Origin: Candidatus Tayloriibacteriota bacterium
GTDB taxonomy: Bacteria; Patescibacteriota; Minisyncoccia; Phycocordibacterales; PALSA-1337
DNA length: 43,025 bases
Direction: 5' to 3'
NCBI GenBank assembly: GCA_003151615.1
Contig: PLXZ01000004.1
Span: 303,441 to 346,465 of the forward strand
Shown here: piece after piece, positions 40,302-43,025 of the stretch
Numbering within the stretch: position 1 is the stretch's first letter
Layout of the letters: each line of letters starts with the position of its first letter
Position numbers and translations under genes: made by a program
Notes under the pieces: model-generated
Database searches by the model: none
What the model was told of the DNA's origin: nothing
What the model saw: the letters and a program-made list of their open reading frames with translations, nothing else

Positions 40302-40422
40302 CAAAACCACCGATGACATGTTGGAGAGGAACTCTCGGAAGACACGAAGGTGTCTGAGAGTGAGGCAACTCTTCAGCAGAAGAGTATGCCGTTTCCTCGA
40401 AAACATGTCATCGGCGGTTTTG
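40302..40422 (-). ncRNA. Structured RNA element after rpoC (copy 2 of a two-copy motif)
   Basis: The 70-nt core (40328-40397) matches copy 1 at 67 of 70 positions. The outer stem is different in sequence (CAAAACC and GGTTTTG at the base; GATGACATGTT and AACATGTCATC above) but pairs equally well. The three core differences fall in the second hairpin: one in its loop, one turning a U:G into a C:G pair and one turning GGT/GCC into GGC/GCC. It begins 9 nt after the rpoC stop, so minus-strand transcription is likely, with the basal A/T pairs as a possible terminator. Not recognised as a known family. Confidence 0.68.
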
Positions 40423-40431
40423 ATGTACTAC

Positions 40432-43025
<2,594 letters not shown>

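Noticed and set aside
40140-40406. 88-codon minus-strand frame between the thioesterase gene and rpoC
   Set aside because: Its first third lies inside structured RNA copy 2 and a consensus promoter (40212-40241) cuts through it, so it is not a gene.

Overview
The window looks like a piece of a Candidate Phyla Radiation (Patescibacteria, probably Parcubacteria-like) chromosome, at roughly 45-47% G+C by spot counts. This rests on the first gene (a CPR-type membrane protein), a sigma-region-4/HARE protein, a shortened UvrC without iron-sulfur cysteines, many tiny membrane proteins, and start codons that usually sit 6-13 nt after a -10 box with no Shine-Dalgarno sequence. No ribosomal RNA is present. 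One tRNA, tRNA-Ala(UGC), is present.

Layout. 1-7.4 kb (minus): the end of a membrane-protein gene, a sigma-4/HARE regulator, then a giant leucyl-tRNA synthetase gene carrying five foreign enzyme domains, then two 48-aa membrane proteins. 7.5-16 kb (minus): ychF, a gene remnant, a 1,603-aa secreted surface protein with three peptidoglycan-binding domains, glucose-6-phosphate dehydrogenase and a 41-aa membrane protein. 16-20.1 kb: an envelope block with a DedA-type protein, two glycosyltransferases, a frameshifted membrane protein and a methyltransferase. 20.2-25.95 kb is an accessory island: an AT-rich DUF4145 protein, a helicase with three integrase-type repeats, a GC-rich and strongly folded non-coding region, a frameshifted HUH replication protein, a 65-aa partner and a serine recombinase whose reading frame runs into tRNA-Ala. 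26-32.8 kb: ddl, uvrC, an unknown protein, a DsbA-like thioredoxin and a UvrD-type helicase-nuclease. 32.8-35 kb is an AT-rich two-gene cassette: a polysaccharide-lyase-14-like protein and a glycosyltransferase-like/nucleotidyltransferase fusion. 35-43 kb: dnaG-rpoD, a probable toxin-antitoxin pair, a membrane hotdog thioesterase and the 3' two-thirds of rpoC.

Two things stand out. The first is the 1,702-residue LeuRS, with three Nudix domains, an RBBP9-type serine hydrolase and a HAD phosphatase nested at four points of an otherwise complete synthetase. The second is a 70-nt structured core, 67 of 70 bases identical, that lies directly after the stop codons of both rpoD and rpoC. In each copy it is enclosed by a different but self-complementary outer stem, as expected of a conserved RNA built into a terminator-like hairpin.

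The housekeeping genes cover translation (leuS, ychF, tRNA-Ala), transcription (rpoC, rpoD, sigma-4/HARE), replication and repair (dnaG, uvrC, the UvrD-type enzyme), and wall and surface functions (ddl, glycosyltransferases, DsbA-like, the surface protein). The island and the AT-rich cassette look acquired. The last ~380 bases of the window change abruptly to ~62-67% G+C inside rpoC and may be an assembly artefact.
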